From positions 1-48,037 of the forward strand of contig CAJCIP010000074.1 in assembly GCA_903970445.1 (NCBI GenBank): a stretch of DNA of 48,037 nucleotides. The letters run 5' to 3'. This stretch comes from Verrucomicrobia bacterium Tous-C9LFEB. Its GTDB lineage: Bacteria > Acidobacteriota > Terriglobia > Terriglobales > Acidobacteriaceae. A program made the translations under genes and the position numbers. Below the pieces are notes generated by a model. That model was given only the letters and a program-made list of their open reading frames with translations. It was not told the DNA's origin and ran no database searches. Every line of letters begins with the position of its first letter. Positions within the stretch are counted from its first letter, which is position 1. Positions 19,613-29,356 of the stretch are shown piece by piece.

Positions 19613-19790
19613 CGCCTAGCCGAAGCTATCATCCCTCCTGAAACATGGGACACTGCGTGACGGCAGCCACCCGTTGCCGGGCGATATACTGGGGCCGCAC
19701 CCATCCTCGAATGAAATCGCTTGGAACTAGCTTGAGTCCTTCGCCGTATCAAGAGGTAGGGATTTAAGAAACCGTGTGGAGAAACCGACC

Positions 19791-21944
19791 GTGAGCTTGA
19801 GGCAATTGCAGTCTGCCGTATGTGTGTCATTGACCTTATTGAGCATGGCGCAGGCGAGCATGGCGCAGACCGCGGTTGCTCCTGCCCAGCAGAATACTAG
19901 CCAGACTACTGCTTCGCAGACCAACCCCACAGCGCCCGCCGCGGCGCAGACTGTGCAGAACGACACAACAGGAACACCGGGCTTACCGCAAACGCCGTCG
20001 CCCAAGCTGACGGAGCCGTTCTACCTGCGTCCCACAAGCAAGGACTACACGATTGCGAACCGCTTCTTTCCTAATCCGATTAAGGATTACAAGGCGACGA
20101 ACTATCCGGCGCCGCGACTTGGAAACACGCCTCGGTTGGACGACCTGCTGCGCGACGGCAAGATCTATCTCAGCCTGAACGACGCCGTCACGCTGGCTCT
20201 GGAAAATAACTACGACATAGCGATCGCCCGCATCAATCTCGATATCGCCGACACGGACATTCTGCGCGCACGCGCCGGTTCAACTTTGCGTGGTGTATCG
20301 ACAGGGCTCGTTGCAAATACGTTGGGCGGCACAACATCGACTATCACCGGCGGCGGCGGTCCGGGTGGTACGACGAGCGCAGCAGGTGGCAGCGGCGCAG
20401 GTGCTTCTGGACTTGTTCTGAGCACCAACGGCGGCGGGCCGCTGCCCGAGATGCTCGACCCATTGTTGACCGGCACAATTCAATATGAGAATGCTCGCAC
20501 TCCACAGAGCACAACGGTCCTGACCGGAACCAACACACTGCAGCAGAACACGACGACCTACAACTTCGAGTACACACAGGGCTTCGTGACAGGAACCAGC
20601 CTGGATGTGACCTTCGACAACTCACGTTCGACAACAAACAGCCAGCGAACAAACTTCAATCCCTTGCTGGATTCGAGCTTCCGAGCGACTGCAACGCAGC
20701 ACCTGCTTCAGGGCTTTGGCCCATGGATCAACCGGCGCTTCATCATCCAAGCTAAGAACGATCGCCGCATCACAGATTCAGCATTTCGACAGCAAGTGAT
20801 CTACACCATTACTCAGGTCGAAAGCATTTACTGGGCGCTGGTGAGTGCGTACGAAGATGATCAGGCCAAACAACGGGCTCTGCAGCAATCCACGCAATTA
20901 TCCTCAGACAATCGCAAGCAGCTGCAAATCGGAACGTTAGCGCCGCTGGATGTGGTGAATTCTGATTCAGCCGTGGCCACTGACCGGCAGGCCTTGGTTA
21001 CCTCGAACAGCAATCTGGAGTATCAGCAGTTGCTCATGAAGCAGGCGATTGCGCGCAACCTGAATGATCCGCAGCTGGCTAATGCGCCAGTAGTCCCAAC
21101 CGACCGGGTTGGGTTGGACCGCCTTGCTGAAGAAGACATGAAGACCGAAGATCTGGTGCGCCAGGCCTTCGTCAATAATCCGCAAATCGAGCAAGCCGTG
21201 CTTTCGATGAAGAACAATGAGATCACAATCAAGGCCGAGCGCAATGGACTTCTGCCTACCATCGATGCGTTTGGCTTCTACGGCTCCTCAGCACAAGGTG
21301 GAACCGTAGCAAATTGCACGGATCCGACGACGTTTGCGACCGTTTCATGCAGCTCGCTTGCAAATCCACCCACGGGAAACAGCTATGGCGGTGTTCTTAC
21401 CAACCTCGTCAACAACTCCTCACCGGACTATGGCGTTGGCGTGAATATCAATATTCCATTGCGCAATCGCGTCGCACAGGCCGACCAGGTTCGGTCACAG
21501 ATGGAATACCGGCAATCGCAGATGCGCTTGCAGCAGCTTTACACGCAGATTCGCATCCAGGTGATCAACGGAGTCTACGCAATCACCAATGATCGAGCGA
21601 GCGTATTGTCAGCACAGTCGGCGCGAGATTACGCGGCCCAGGCACTGGACGCAGAACAGAAGAAATATCGTCTCGGTGCATCGACCACTGCAAATGTGCT
21701 GCAACAGGAGCGCAATCTCGCGACTGCCGAGAACAATCTGAATTCCGCCGGCGCTGCCTACGCTCGCGATCGCTCTTCACTGAACCAGATTCTCTCCAAC
21801 ACACTGGATAAGTACGGCGTGAGCTTGACTGACGCAGCGAGTGGAACGGTGACGCAGCAGCCCAACATTCCAGGGCTCACAGCACCAAAAGCTCCTGAAC
21901 CCCCAAAGCCGCTCACGGACAATCCTCCTCCCATGCCGCAGTAA
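19791..21944 (+). CDS. TolC-family outer membrane efflux protein
   Basis: The GTG at 19791 with GGAG 9 bases upstream gives 717 residues; a GTG at 19776 is the alternative. A signal peptide ends near MAQASMAQ. Two OEP repeats are visible: LSLNDAVTLALENNYDIAIARINLDIADTDIL begins the first, and a long helix with KQLQIGTLAPLDVVNSDSAV ends it. The second repeat ends with KKYRLGASTTANVLQQERNLATAENNLN. Such trimers form the outer membrane channel of efflux or secretion systems. A Gly/Ser/Thr-rich insert at about residues 182-210 is unusual. No inner membrane pump gene is adjacent, so it may serve several systems. Confidence 0.9.
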   Translation: MSLRQLQSAVCVSLTLLSMAQASMAQTAVAPAQQNTSQTTASQTNPTAPAAAQTVQNDTTGTPGLPQTPSPKLTEPFYLRPTSKDYTIANRFFPNPIKDYKATNYPAPRLGNTPRLDDLLRDGKIYLSLNDAVTLALENNYDIAIARINLDIADTDILRARAGSTLRGVSTGLVANTLGGTTSTITGGGGPGGTTSAAGGSGAGASGLVLSTNGGGPLPEMLDPLLTGTIQYENARTPQSTTVLTGTNTLQQNTTTYNFEYTQGFVTGTSLDVTFDNSRSTTNSQRTNFNPLLDSSFRATATQHLLQGFGPWINRRFIIQAKNDRRITDSAFRQQVIYTITQVESIYWALVSAYEDDQAKQRALQQSTQLSSDNRKQLQIGTLAPLDVVNSDSAVATDRQALVTSNSNLEYQQLLMKQAIARNLNDPQLANAPVVPTDRVGLDRLAEEDMKTEDLVRQAFVNNPQIEQAVLSMKNNEITIKAERNGLLPTIDAFGFYGSSAQGGTVANCTDPTTFATVSCSSLANPPTGNSYGGVLTNLVNNSSPDYGVGVNINIPLRNRVAQADQVRSQMEYRQSQMRLQQLYTQIRIQVINGVYAITNDRASVLSAQSARDYAAQALDAEQKKYRLGASTTANVLQQERNLATAENNLNSAGAAYARDRSSLNQILSNTLDKYGVSLTDAASGTVTQQPNIPGLTAPKAPEPPKPLTDNPPPMPQ

Positions 21945-21962
21945 AGGAGGGTTCAGAGCCGG

Positions 21963-21992
21963 GGCCGCAGCGACCTGCTGCGGCCTTTCTTT
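21963..21992 (+). terminator. Rho-independent terminator after the TolC-like gene
   Basis: GGCCGCAG (21963-21970) pairs perfectly with CTGCGGCC (21978-21985) around a 7-base loop and is followed by TTTCTTTG. It lies 18 bases after the TolC-like stop and argues that the next gene has its own promoter and starts at 22033, not further upstream. Confidence 0.8.
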
Positions 21993-22032
21993 GTCTTGTG
22001 TCATCTCATCCGTTGAATACGGACATCACTTT

Positions 22033-24141
22033 ATGGACAACCAGGAAAACTCGCTTGCCGCCGCATCATCCGCCTACCTTCGCTCGGCCAGACATCAACC
22101 CGTAGAGTGGCATGAGTGGGGCGAAGAGGCGTTTGCCAAAGCGAGCCAAGCGGACAAACCGGTTCTGCTCGATATTGGTGCGGTGTGGTGCCACTGGTGC
22201 CATGTCATGGATCGCGAAAGCTACGAAGATCCCGCCACCGCCTCGCTGATCAATGAGCACTACATCGCAGTGAAGGTCGACCGCGATGAGCGGCCCGATG
22301 TGGACACACGCTATCAGTCTGCTGTCTCGACCATAAGCGGACAAGGGGGATGGCCACTAACTGCGTTCCTTACTCCGGAGGGCAAACCTTTTTTTGGCGG
22401 AACCTACTTCCCACCTGTTGATCGCCACGGCAGACCAAGTTTTCAGCGTGTACTGCTCACGATGGCGGAGGCGTTCGCGAACAAGCGTGAGGAGGTAAAC
22501 GAGTCAGCAGGCAGCATTCTCGAGGCAATTGAGCATAACGAAACGCTTTCCGGACATTCGAGTGCGCTCGATCCCGGCTTGCTGGATAAGCTCCTCAACT
22601 CAATCGTAAGCCAGTTTGACACACGCAATGGCGGCTTCGGCTCGCAGCCTAAGTTTCCGCACTCAGGTGCGATCGATCTGCTGATAGACGCAGCTTCGCG
22701 CCGGGGTTCACTAGCTGAGTCCGCCAAACATGCCGCAATCGTGACACTAAAAAACATGGCTGCGGGTGGCATACACGATCATCTTGCCGGCGGCTTTCAC
22801 CGCTATTCCGTTGATGAACGCTGGATCGTTCCACATTTTGAAAAGATGGCGTACGACAACAGCGGTCTTCTCAAGAACTATGTGCACGCCTTCCAGACCT
22901 TCTTGAAGCCTCAGTTCGCCGCCGTGGCTAAAGGCATCATCCGCTGGATGGATGAGTGGTTGAGCGACCGTGATCTCGGCGGTTTCTATGCGTCGCAGGA
23001 TGCAGACGATTCCCCTGAGGATGACGGAGACTATTTCACCTGGACTCGCGCGGAAGCCAAGGCAGTTCTCACTGTAGAAGAGTTCGAAATTGCTGCAAAC
23101 TGTTACAACCTCCGCGATATTGGGGACATGCACCACAATCCACGAAAGAATGTGCTCCATACGCGCACGGGTATGGAAGAGTTCGCCGCGGAGAGCGGGG
23201 AAGAGGCCCTTGCGATATTGCTCAATTCGGCAAGGGAGAAGATGCACGCTGCCAGGCTGAAGCGGCGTACCCCCTATGTCGATAAGACGGTCTATGCGGG
23301 ATGGAATGGTATGTGCATCTCTGCGTACCTTGAAGCCGCACGCGTTCTCGGTTTGCCTGAAGTCAAAGCTTTTGCGCTAAAGTCTCTGGACCGCGTCCTG
23401 GCAACTGCATGGTCCGTTGAGCGTGGACTTGCGCACGTGATTGCCTATGGCGAGGCTGGTGGGACAGCCGGTCGCGTCGCCGGCCTACTTGATGACTACG
23501 CCTTTGTGTCCCTCGCAGCGCTCGACGCGTGGGAAGCAAGCGGCGAGTTCCGTTATTTTGAAGCGGCCCGAGACATCGCTGATGTCATGCTTGAACGCTT
23601 CTATGACGATGCTGGGCACGGCTTCTTCGACACCGAAAAGATTGGAGGGACAGCTTCGATTGGGGTATTGAGTGTGCGGCGAAAGCCATTGCAGGATGCT
23701 CCCACACCCGCTGGCAACCCAACCGCCGCGATGGTTTTATTGCGTCTCCATGCACTCACAAATCAACAGAGATACGAAAGATCTGCAGGGAAAACGTTGG
23801 AAACGTTCGCCGGCGTTGTTGAACACTTCGGCCTCTATGCGGCGAGCTATGGACTCGCTCTGCGCCGGATGATCGAGCCGCCCGTACAGGTGTGTGTGGT
23901 TGGTGATGACGCTCAGGCCTTGCTGCTCTTGGCTGCGGCAACGTCCCGTTACGCTGTGAACAAGAGTGTCGTACATTTGCGCCGTGAGCATTTCACTAGG
24001 TTGCCGCCAGCCCTTGCAGAGACGCTACCCCATCTGCCTGCCGTGCCGGGCAGCTTTGCTCTTCTGTGCAGAGGCAACTTGTGTCTCCCGCCTATAACGG
24101 ATGCAGACAAGCTGTCGGAGAGCTTGAACGGAGCATCCTGA
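22033..24141 (+). CDS. DUF255/YyaL-family protein with thioredoxin-like N-terminus
   Basis: The ATG at 22033 (MDNQENSLAAASS) gives 702 residues; an earlier in-frame start at 21991 falls in the terminator T-run. The N-terminal domain is thioredoxin-like, with HQPVEWHEWGEEAF, AVWCHWCHVMDRESY (a CxxC pair within WCHWCH), VDRDERPDVD and QGGWPLTAFLTPEGKPF. The rest is an (alpha/alpha) barrel-like region with GGFGSQPKFPHSG and GGFHRYSVDERWIVPHFEKM. The family is widespread (human SPATA20 is a member), but its reaction is not established; a redox or sugar-epimerase-like role has been suggested from fold only. No clear Shine-Dalgarno is present. Confidence 0.9.
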   Translation: MDNQENSLAAASSAYLRSARHQPVEWHEWGEEAFAKASQADKPVLLDIGAVWCHWCHVMDRESYEDPATASLINEHYIAVKVDRDERPDVDTRYQSAVSTISGQGGWPLTAFLTPEGKPFFGGTYFPPVDRHGRPSFQRVLLTMAEAFANKREEVNESAGSILEAIEHNETLSGHSSALDPGLLDKLLNSIVSQFDTRNGGFGSQPKFPHSGAIDLLIDAASRRGSLAESAKHAAIVTLKNMAAGGIHDHLAGGFHRYSVDERWIVPHFEKMAYDNSGLLKNYVHAFQTFLKPQFAAVAKGIIRWMDEWLSDRDLGGFYASQDADDSPEDDGDYFTWTRAEAKAVLTVEEFEIAANCYNLRDIGDMHHNPRKNVLHTRTGMEEFAAESGEEALAILLNSAREKMHAARLKRRTPYVDKTVYAGWNGMCISAYLEAARVLGLPEVKAFALKSLDRVLATAWSVERGLAHVIAYGEAGGTAGRVAGLLDDYAFVSLAALDAWEASGEFRYFEAARDIADVMLERFYDDAGHGFFDTEKIGGTASIGVLSVRRKPLQDAPTPAGNPTAAMVLLRLHALTNQQRYERSAGKTLETFAGVVEHFGLYAASYGLALRRMIEPPVQVCVVGDDAQALLLLAAATSRYAVNKSVVHLRREHFTRLPPALAETLPHLPAVPGSFALLCRGNLCLPPITDADKLSESLNGAS

Positions 24142-24269
24142 CATTACTGGGATAGGTCTTGTGAAGCCAACGCCAAGAGGTTCATCATATTTCGTGTCGA
24201 ATACTTTAGGGATGCGAGAGACCTGAACAGCGAAGCCGCTCGCAAAGCAACGCAGGCAAGGGGGCCAGT

Positions 24270-24659
24270 ATGCAATTAAAAAGGATGTGCGCGGCGAGTT
24301 CCGCGCTCGTGTTCGTGGGCTTGCTTTCCACTCCGGCTATCAGCGCTCGCCAATCGAACTCGGCCGAACATCCTCTAGGACAAACCGGCCAAACGAACGG
24401 CGACCTGCACATGCCGCAGGACAAATCTGGAATGGACCAATCCACTCATGAGCGCTTTGAAGAACAAGCGGCAAAGTCACGAAATTCCGAACGGTTCAAA
24501 CGGATTCAGAGCGACACGGAGAAGTTATTGCAGCTTTCAACAGAATTGAAGGCGGACGTGGACAAGTCCACAAAGAACGAGTTGTCTCTAGATGTGATCC
24601 GAAAAGCTGCTGAGGTGGAAAAGCTCGCCCATGATGTACGGGAACGTATGAAGGGTTGA
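24270..24659 (+). CDS. Small secreted helical protein of unknown function
   Basis: The 129-residue protein has a signal peptide ending near STPAISARQ. The mature part is polar and, from about residue 65, helical (ERFKRIQSDTEKLLQLSTELKADVDKS... AAEVEKLAHDVRERMKG), with heptad-like spacing that could form a coiled coil. A G-rich stretch (GGGGG, 24260-24264) precedes the ATG. No enzyme motif is seen. Similar small exported helical proteins are common in acidobacterial genomes; no function is assigned. Confidence 0.72.
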   Translation: MQLKRMCAASSALVFVGLLSTPAISARQSNSAEHPLGQTGQTNGDLHMPQDKSGMDQSTHERFEEQAAKSRNSERFKRIQSDTEKLLQLSTELKADVDKSTKNELSLDVIRKAAEVEKLAHDVRERMKG

Positions 24660-24762
24660 ACGCCTTGGAATGAGAGTTTCCAGCCTCCAGCTATTGAGCG
24701 GTGTCTGTGCCGCATCTGACACGTGCTTGTAAAATCCTTTGAGGCAGGGAAGGAGCGTCCTG

Positions 24763-26949
24763 GTGGCGAAAGAAAAGAATTCGAACGGGAAATCCGCCGG
24801 GCTGATCGCTGAAGCTCCTCCCGCTTCCGGGCCGAGTCCTGCACAACTCATCGAGTTCTATCGCCTGATGTTCCTTTCGCGGCGTGTGGATGATCGCGAG
24901 ATCATGCTCAAACGCCAGCAAAAGATATTTTTTCAAATTTCCTGTGCCGGGCATGAAGCTTTGCTGGTAGCTGCGGGCATGGCATTGAAGCCTGGATACG
25001 ACTGGTTCTTCCCGTACTACCGCGATCGCGCACTGTGTCTCGCCTTAGGAAACACTGCGGAAGAGCAATTGCTTCAAGCGGTAGGCGCGGCAGACGACCC
25101 AGCATCCGGCGGCCGCCAAATGCCCTCGCATTGGACGAGCCGACGCCTGAATATTGTTTCGCAGTCGTCATCAACGGCGACACAGTGTCTACAGGCTGTC
25201 GGATGCGCCGAGGCCGGTCGTTACTTCGCGAGGCACCCCGATGCCGCCCGGAAGCATGATGGCGACTACCGGCAGTTCAAAGATGTTTCGTTCCATGGAG
25301 ACGAAGTCGTTTACGTTTCGATAGGCGAGGGTTCGACTAGCCAGGGCGAGTTCTGGGAATCGTTAAACACGGCTTCTAACGGCAAGCTCCCGGTCCTGTA
25401 CGTCGTGGAGGACAACGGCTACGCGATTTCGACTCCAGTAGAAGCAAACACTCCTGGCGGAAATGTTTCGCGATTGATCGCGAACTTTCCGAACTTTCAC
25501 TTTGCGGAAGTCGACGGAACCGACCCCGTCGCAAGCTACGAGGCGATGGTCGAAGCCGTTGCCTACTGCCGTGCCGGGAAGGGACCTGCGCTTGTGCACG
25601 GACACGTGGTACGTCCGTACTCGCACTCCCTCAGCGACGATGAGCGCCTGTATCGCAGCGAAGAAGAATTGCAGGCGGACGCGCTCCGAGACCCAATCGC
25701 AAAAATGCAGGCCTGGCTGCTGCGCGAGGGGATACTCGACGAAAAGCGATTGAAGGAACTCGAGCACGGAGTCGACGAAGAAGTACAACGAGCCGCGGAC
25801 CGAGCCCTGCGTGCGGCGCCCCCAAAGGTTGATTCGATCCTTACGCACGTTTACTCAGAGGATTTGAAGCCTACGGATGCGCGCTTCGAAACCGGGCCCA
25901 TCAAGACTGCTGACGCTGCGGAGCGTACGCTTCTGGACCTCATCAACTGCTGCCTGCACGACGAGATGCGCCGTGACGATCGCGTTGTCGTATTTGGAGA
26001 AGATGTCGCCGACGCGACGCGTGACGCAGAGCTGCGCGCAGGCAAGATCAAGGGCAAAGGCGGAGTGTTCAAGGTCACTCACGGACTACAGCTTGAGTTC
26101 GGCAACGATCGCGTCTGGAACTCACCTCTAGCGGAAGCCAACATCGTGGGGCGTGCGATAGGAATGGCCGTACGAGGCATGAAGCCCGTCGTTGAGATTC
26201 AATTTTTCGATTACATCTGGCCGGCAATGCACCAGATGCGGAATGAGCTGAGCGTCATGCGCTGGCGCTCAAACGGAGAGTTCAGCTGCCCGCTTGTCAT
26301 GCGGGTACCGACGGGCGGATATTTGACAGGCGGCTCGATCTACCATTCGCAATCAGGCGAAAGCATATTTACCCATACCCCTGGTGTGCGCGTTGTGATG
26401 CCATCGAACGCGCAGGATGCGATTGGCCTTTTACGCACCGCGATCCGCTGCGACGACCCTGTTCTCTTTCTGGAGCACAAGCGACTCTATCGCGAAACAT
26501 ACGGTCGCGCAGTTTACCCGGGGCCTGAGTACACCATCCCGTTCGGCAAGGCAAATGTGGTCAAGCCTGGCAAAGACCTCAGCGTCATCACCTACGGTGC
26601 GGTGGTTCCGCGCGCGTTGCAGGCAGCCCAGCGATTAGAACGAGAGCAGGGAATCGAAGTTGAAGTGATAGACCTACGCAGTCTTAGTCCCTACGATTGG
26701 GAAGCCATCGCGGGTTCGGTCCGGAAGACGAATAAGGTGCTTGTGGCCCATGAAGACATGTTGAGCTGGGGCTATGGTGCGGAAATCGCTGCGCGGATTG
26801 GCGACGAGCTGTTCCACGATCTCGACGCCCCCGTTCGGCGTGTTGGGGCGATGGACACGTTCGTGGCTTACCAGCCTTTGCTGGAAGACGAAATCCTTCC
26901 GCAACCTGAGAAGTTGTTCCGCGCCATGAGCGAGCTCGCGGCGTTTTAG
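24763..26949 (+). CDS. Fused alpha/beta E1 subunit of a 2-oxoacid dehydrogenase complex
   Basis: The GTG at 24763 has AGGAG 7 bases upstream and gives 728 residues. The N-terminal half is an E1-alpha domain, with [18 protein letters not shown] and the thiamine diphosphate/Mg site [13 protein letters not shown] plus [10 protein letters not shown]. The C-terminal half is an E1-beta transketolase domain, with [38 protein letters not shown] and the C-terminal swivel domain. Such proteins decarboxylate pyruvate or branched-chain 2-oxoacids and pass the acyl group to a lipoyl E2. In most bacteria alpha and beta are separate genes; fusions occur in several phyla. No E2 or E3 is adjacent. The substrate cannot be decided. 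Confidence 0.92.
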   Translation: MAKEKNSNGKSAGLIAEAPPASGPSPAQLIEFYRLMFLSRRVDDREIMLKRQQKIFFQISCAGHEALLVAAGMALKPGYDWFFPYYRDRALCLALGNTAEEQLLQAVGAADDPASGGRQMPSHWTSRRLNIVSQSSSTATQCLQAVGCAEAGRYFARHPDAARKHDGDYRQFKDVSFHGDEVVYVSIGEGSTSQGEFWESLNTASNGKLPVLYVVEDNGYAISTPVEANTPGGNVSRLIANFPNFHFAEVDGTDPVASYEAMVEAVAYCRAGKGPALVHGHVVRPYSHSLSDDERLYRSEEELQADALRDPIAKMQAWLLREGILDEKRLKELEHGVDEEVQRAADRALRAAPPKVDSILTHVYSEDLKPTDARFETGPIKTADAAERTLLDLINCCLHDEMRRDDRVVVFGEDVADATRDAELRAGKIKGKGGVFKVTHGLQLEFGNDRVWNSPLAEANIVGRAIGMAVRGMKPVVEIQFFDYIWPAMHQMRNELSVMRWRSNGEFSCPLVMRVPTGGYLTGGSIYHSQSGESIFTHTPGVRVVMPSNAQDAIGLLRTAIRCDDPVLFLEHKRLYRETYGRAVYPGPEYTIPFGKANVVKPGKDLSVITYGAVVPRALQAAQRLEREQGIEVEVIDLRSLSPYDWEAIAGSVRKTNKVLVAHEDMLSWGYGAEIAARIGDELFHDLDAPVRRVGAMDTFVAYQPLLEDEILPQPEKLFRAMSELAAF

Positions 26950-26983
26950 ACGTAAATTGTGGCGAATCTGGTTCCATTGCGCA

Positions 26984-27004
26984 ACACGCTAGTTCACAGC
27001 GTGT
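26984..27004 (+). terminator. Weak hairpin after the E1 gene
   Basis: ACACGC (26984-26989) pairs with GCGTGT (26999-27004) around a 9-base loop, 35 bases after the E1 stop. It is followed by CTACTT rather than a T-run, so termination is only possible. Confidence 0.28.
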
Positions 27005-27051
27005 CTACTTAGTGGACGGCAGCGAACCGTTGCTGCTCAGGAGCAGATGCC

Positions 27052-29226
27052 GTGACCTTGTCAAAAACCTACACATGGCTGGAAGCAGCCAAAGCGGCAG
27101 TCATTAGTGTTATTTGCGCTACTTTAGTGGCGCCGCAAGCCTTTGCAGAAACGGCTAATAGTGCAATCGGCATTCCTGATCCGCGCCTGGCAGCGCCGCT
27201 GACGCAGCATCAGAAAGTTCTCCACACATTGAACCGCTTTACCTTCGGTCCTCGGCCTGGGGACGAACAAACGGTCGCGAAGATGGGGCTAGACGCGTGG
27301 TTCGATCGTCAACTGCATCCCGAAACAATCGACGATAGCGATCTTGAAGCGCGCATGGATGCTTTCCCGGCAATGCGGCTAAGCCAGGCGGATCTGCTTC
27401 GGCGTTTCCCATCACCAGCTGTCATTCGGCAAATGGCAAAGCGTGGTGATTCGCTGCCGAGTGACCCAGTTGAGCGAGCGATTTACGGTGACGCGATCTC
27501 AGCCTTTGAAGCCAAGACGATAGATAAGGCCGCCGCAGATGCAAAGACTCAGAAGGACTCCACGACGGCGCCGGATGCCGGAATGCAGGAAGACGGTCAG
27601 GCGGAAGCGTCCCAAACAGGCGATCGGCAACCGGTGATGTCACAAACTGCAGATGCCAAAGGCAAGCGCCAATCGGATGTGACTGCCGCTTCGCCGGAAG
27701 ATGTTCAGGCTGTCCTGGCCCTGTCTCCGGACGAACGCATGCAGCGCCTGATCTCGATGCAGCCTGCTGAAATGCTCAGCTTTCGCGCTGCCTTGAAGCC
27801 AAGACAGCGCTTGGAAGTGCTGCGCGGTTTGACACCAGAGCAGATCGAGATCGCGGCGGCTTTACAAGGTGGCCCGCTGCGCGTGGTCGGTGCTGAGGCG
27901 CTGGAGAGCCGGCTAGTTCGCGATGTGTATTCCGAGCGCCAGTTGCAAGCCGTGATGACGGACTTCTGGCTCAATCATTTCAGCGTCTATGCGAAGAAGA
28001 GCCAGAACGAGCCGTACTACCTCGCTTCCTACGAAAACGAGACCGTCCTCCCGAATGCGCTCGGCAAGTTTGAAGACCTGCTTGTCGCGACAGCGGAAAG
28101 TCCCGCAATGCTGATGTATCTGGATAACTGGCAGAGCATTGGACCCGACAGCCTTGCCGCGACTCGCGTAAAGAGACTCGGCCAATTCGCTCCAAAGCTG
28201 GCGCAAGCAGTGCCGAAAGGTTTGAACGAGAATTATGCGCGCGAACTTATGGAACTGCACACACTAGGCGTGAACGGCGGTTACACGCAGAAGGATGTCA
28301 TCGAGGTTGCGAAGTGCTTTACCGGCTGGACAATCGATAGGCCGTACCAGGGTGGCGGCTTTCGCTTCGAGCCAAACCGGCATGAAGGCGGATCCAAGGT
28401 TGTGCTCGGCAGAACAATTCCTGAAGGCGGAATGAACGAGGGGCTCACAGTTCTGCACATGCTTGCAACGAATGCTGCTACGGCAAAGTTCATCTCCAAC
28501 AAACTCGCCGTGCGATTCGTGAGCGACACACCGCCACCTGCACTGGTAGACCGCATGGCCGCTACATTCCTAAGAACCAACGGTGACATCAAGGCCGTGA
28601 TGGGGACTATGTTCCACTCTCAGGAGTTCAGCTCGCCCGAGGTATACCGCGCAAAGCTCAAGACGCCGATTGAGTTCATGGCTTCAGCCCTGCGCGCAAG
28701 CGATGCCGCAGTAAACAATCCGTTGCCGCTGGTGCAGGCGATGGAGCAGCTAGGGATGCCCGTTTACGGCATGCAGACGCCTAACGGCTACTCCTGGCAG
28801 TCCGAGCCTTGGGCCAGCAGCAACGCGCTTGTGTCACGCATGAATTTCGCGGTCGTTCTGAGCGGAAGCCGCCTTCCAGGAACAAGGACTGACTGGCCGC
28901 AGCTCCTGGGCGAACCGGGTGCCGCGGTGAGCCCGGCAACAGAGCACAAGCTAGAAACCTTGATCCTTGGTGGGCCAGCCGCCGAACGCACCCGCACAAC
29001 GGTTTTGCAGCAGGCGTCGAATCCGGATCTGCAAAAGACCGCGCTGGAGAGCTTCGCACTGAAGCCTGCAGATGAGAGCGACCCCGACGTTGGAGGAGCG
29101 ACATTGAAGCGCAAACGTCAGGGGAAAGGCGGCGCTACGGATTTCTTGCGCGCTGACCTGCCAGAAACTCCGCTAGACACGATGGCCGGCCTGCTACTAG
29201 GGTCACCGGATTTTCAGCGTCGTTAG
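27052..29226 (+). CDS. DUF1800 exported protein
   Basis: The GTG at 27052 has GGAG 8 bases upstream; the protein has 724 residues. A signal peptide ends near PQAFAE. DUF1800 features follow: VLHTLNRFTFGPRPGDEQ, MTDFWLNHFSVY, ARELMELHTLGVNGGYTQKDVIEVAKCFTGW and KLKTPIEFMASALRAS. A polar, low-complexity insert of about 60 residues (roughly 155-215) splits the N-terminal part. The family has no established biochemical role, but its genes almost always sit next to DUF1501 genes, as here, implying a shared exported function. The DUF1501 gene follows after 130 bases. Confidence 0.9.
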   Translation: MTLSKTYTWLEAAKAAVISVICATLVAPQAFAETANSAIGIPDPRLAAPLTQHQKVLHTLNRFTFGPRPGDEQTVAKMGLDAWFDRQLHPETIDDSDLEARMDAFPAMRLSQADLLRRFPSPAVIRQMAKRGDSLPSDPVERAIYGDAISAFEAKTIDKAAADAKTQKDSTTAPDAGMQEDGQAEASQTGDRQPVMSQTADAKGKRQSDVTAASPEDVQAVLALSPDERMQRLISMQPAEMLSFRAALKPRQRLEVLRGLTPEQIEIAAALQGGPLRVVGAEALESRLVRDVYSERQLQAVMTDFWLNHFSVYAKKSQNEPYYLASYENETVLPNALGKFEDLLVATAESPAMLMYLDNWQSIGPDSLAATRVKRLGQFAPKLAQAVPKGLNENYARELMELHTLGVNGGYTQKDVIEVAKCFTGWTIDRPYQGGGFRFEPNRHEGGSKVVLGRTIPEGGMNEGLTVLHMLATNAATAKFISNKLAVRFVSDTPPPALVDRMAATFLRTNGDIKAVMGTMFHSQEFSSPEVYRAKLKTPIEFMASALRASDAAVNNPLPLVQAMEQLGMPVYGMQTPNGYSWQSEPWASSNALVSRMNFAVVLSGSRLPGTRTDWPQLLGEPGAAVSPATEHKLETLILGGPAAERTRTTVLQQASNPDLQKTALESFALKPADESDPDVGGATLKRKRQGKGGATDFLRADLPETPLDTMAGLLLGSPDFQRR

Positions 29227-29356
29227 CTTTGCTCTTCGCATTTGGGGCCGCATGGATGTATGTTCAGCAACTTCAGTCAGAGCGTAGCGTTAGAGAAGAT
29301 AGTCTGTTTCACTCCGGTTGTGACTAATCACCGGTGGCACACAGGAGGAGTACACC

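Noticed and set aside
19685..19690. TATACT between truA and the TolC-like gene as a promoter
   Set aside because: No acceptable -35 element at 16-18 bases upstream on the plus strand; too weak to list.
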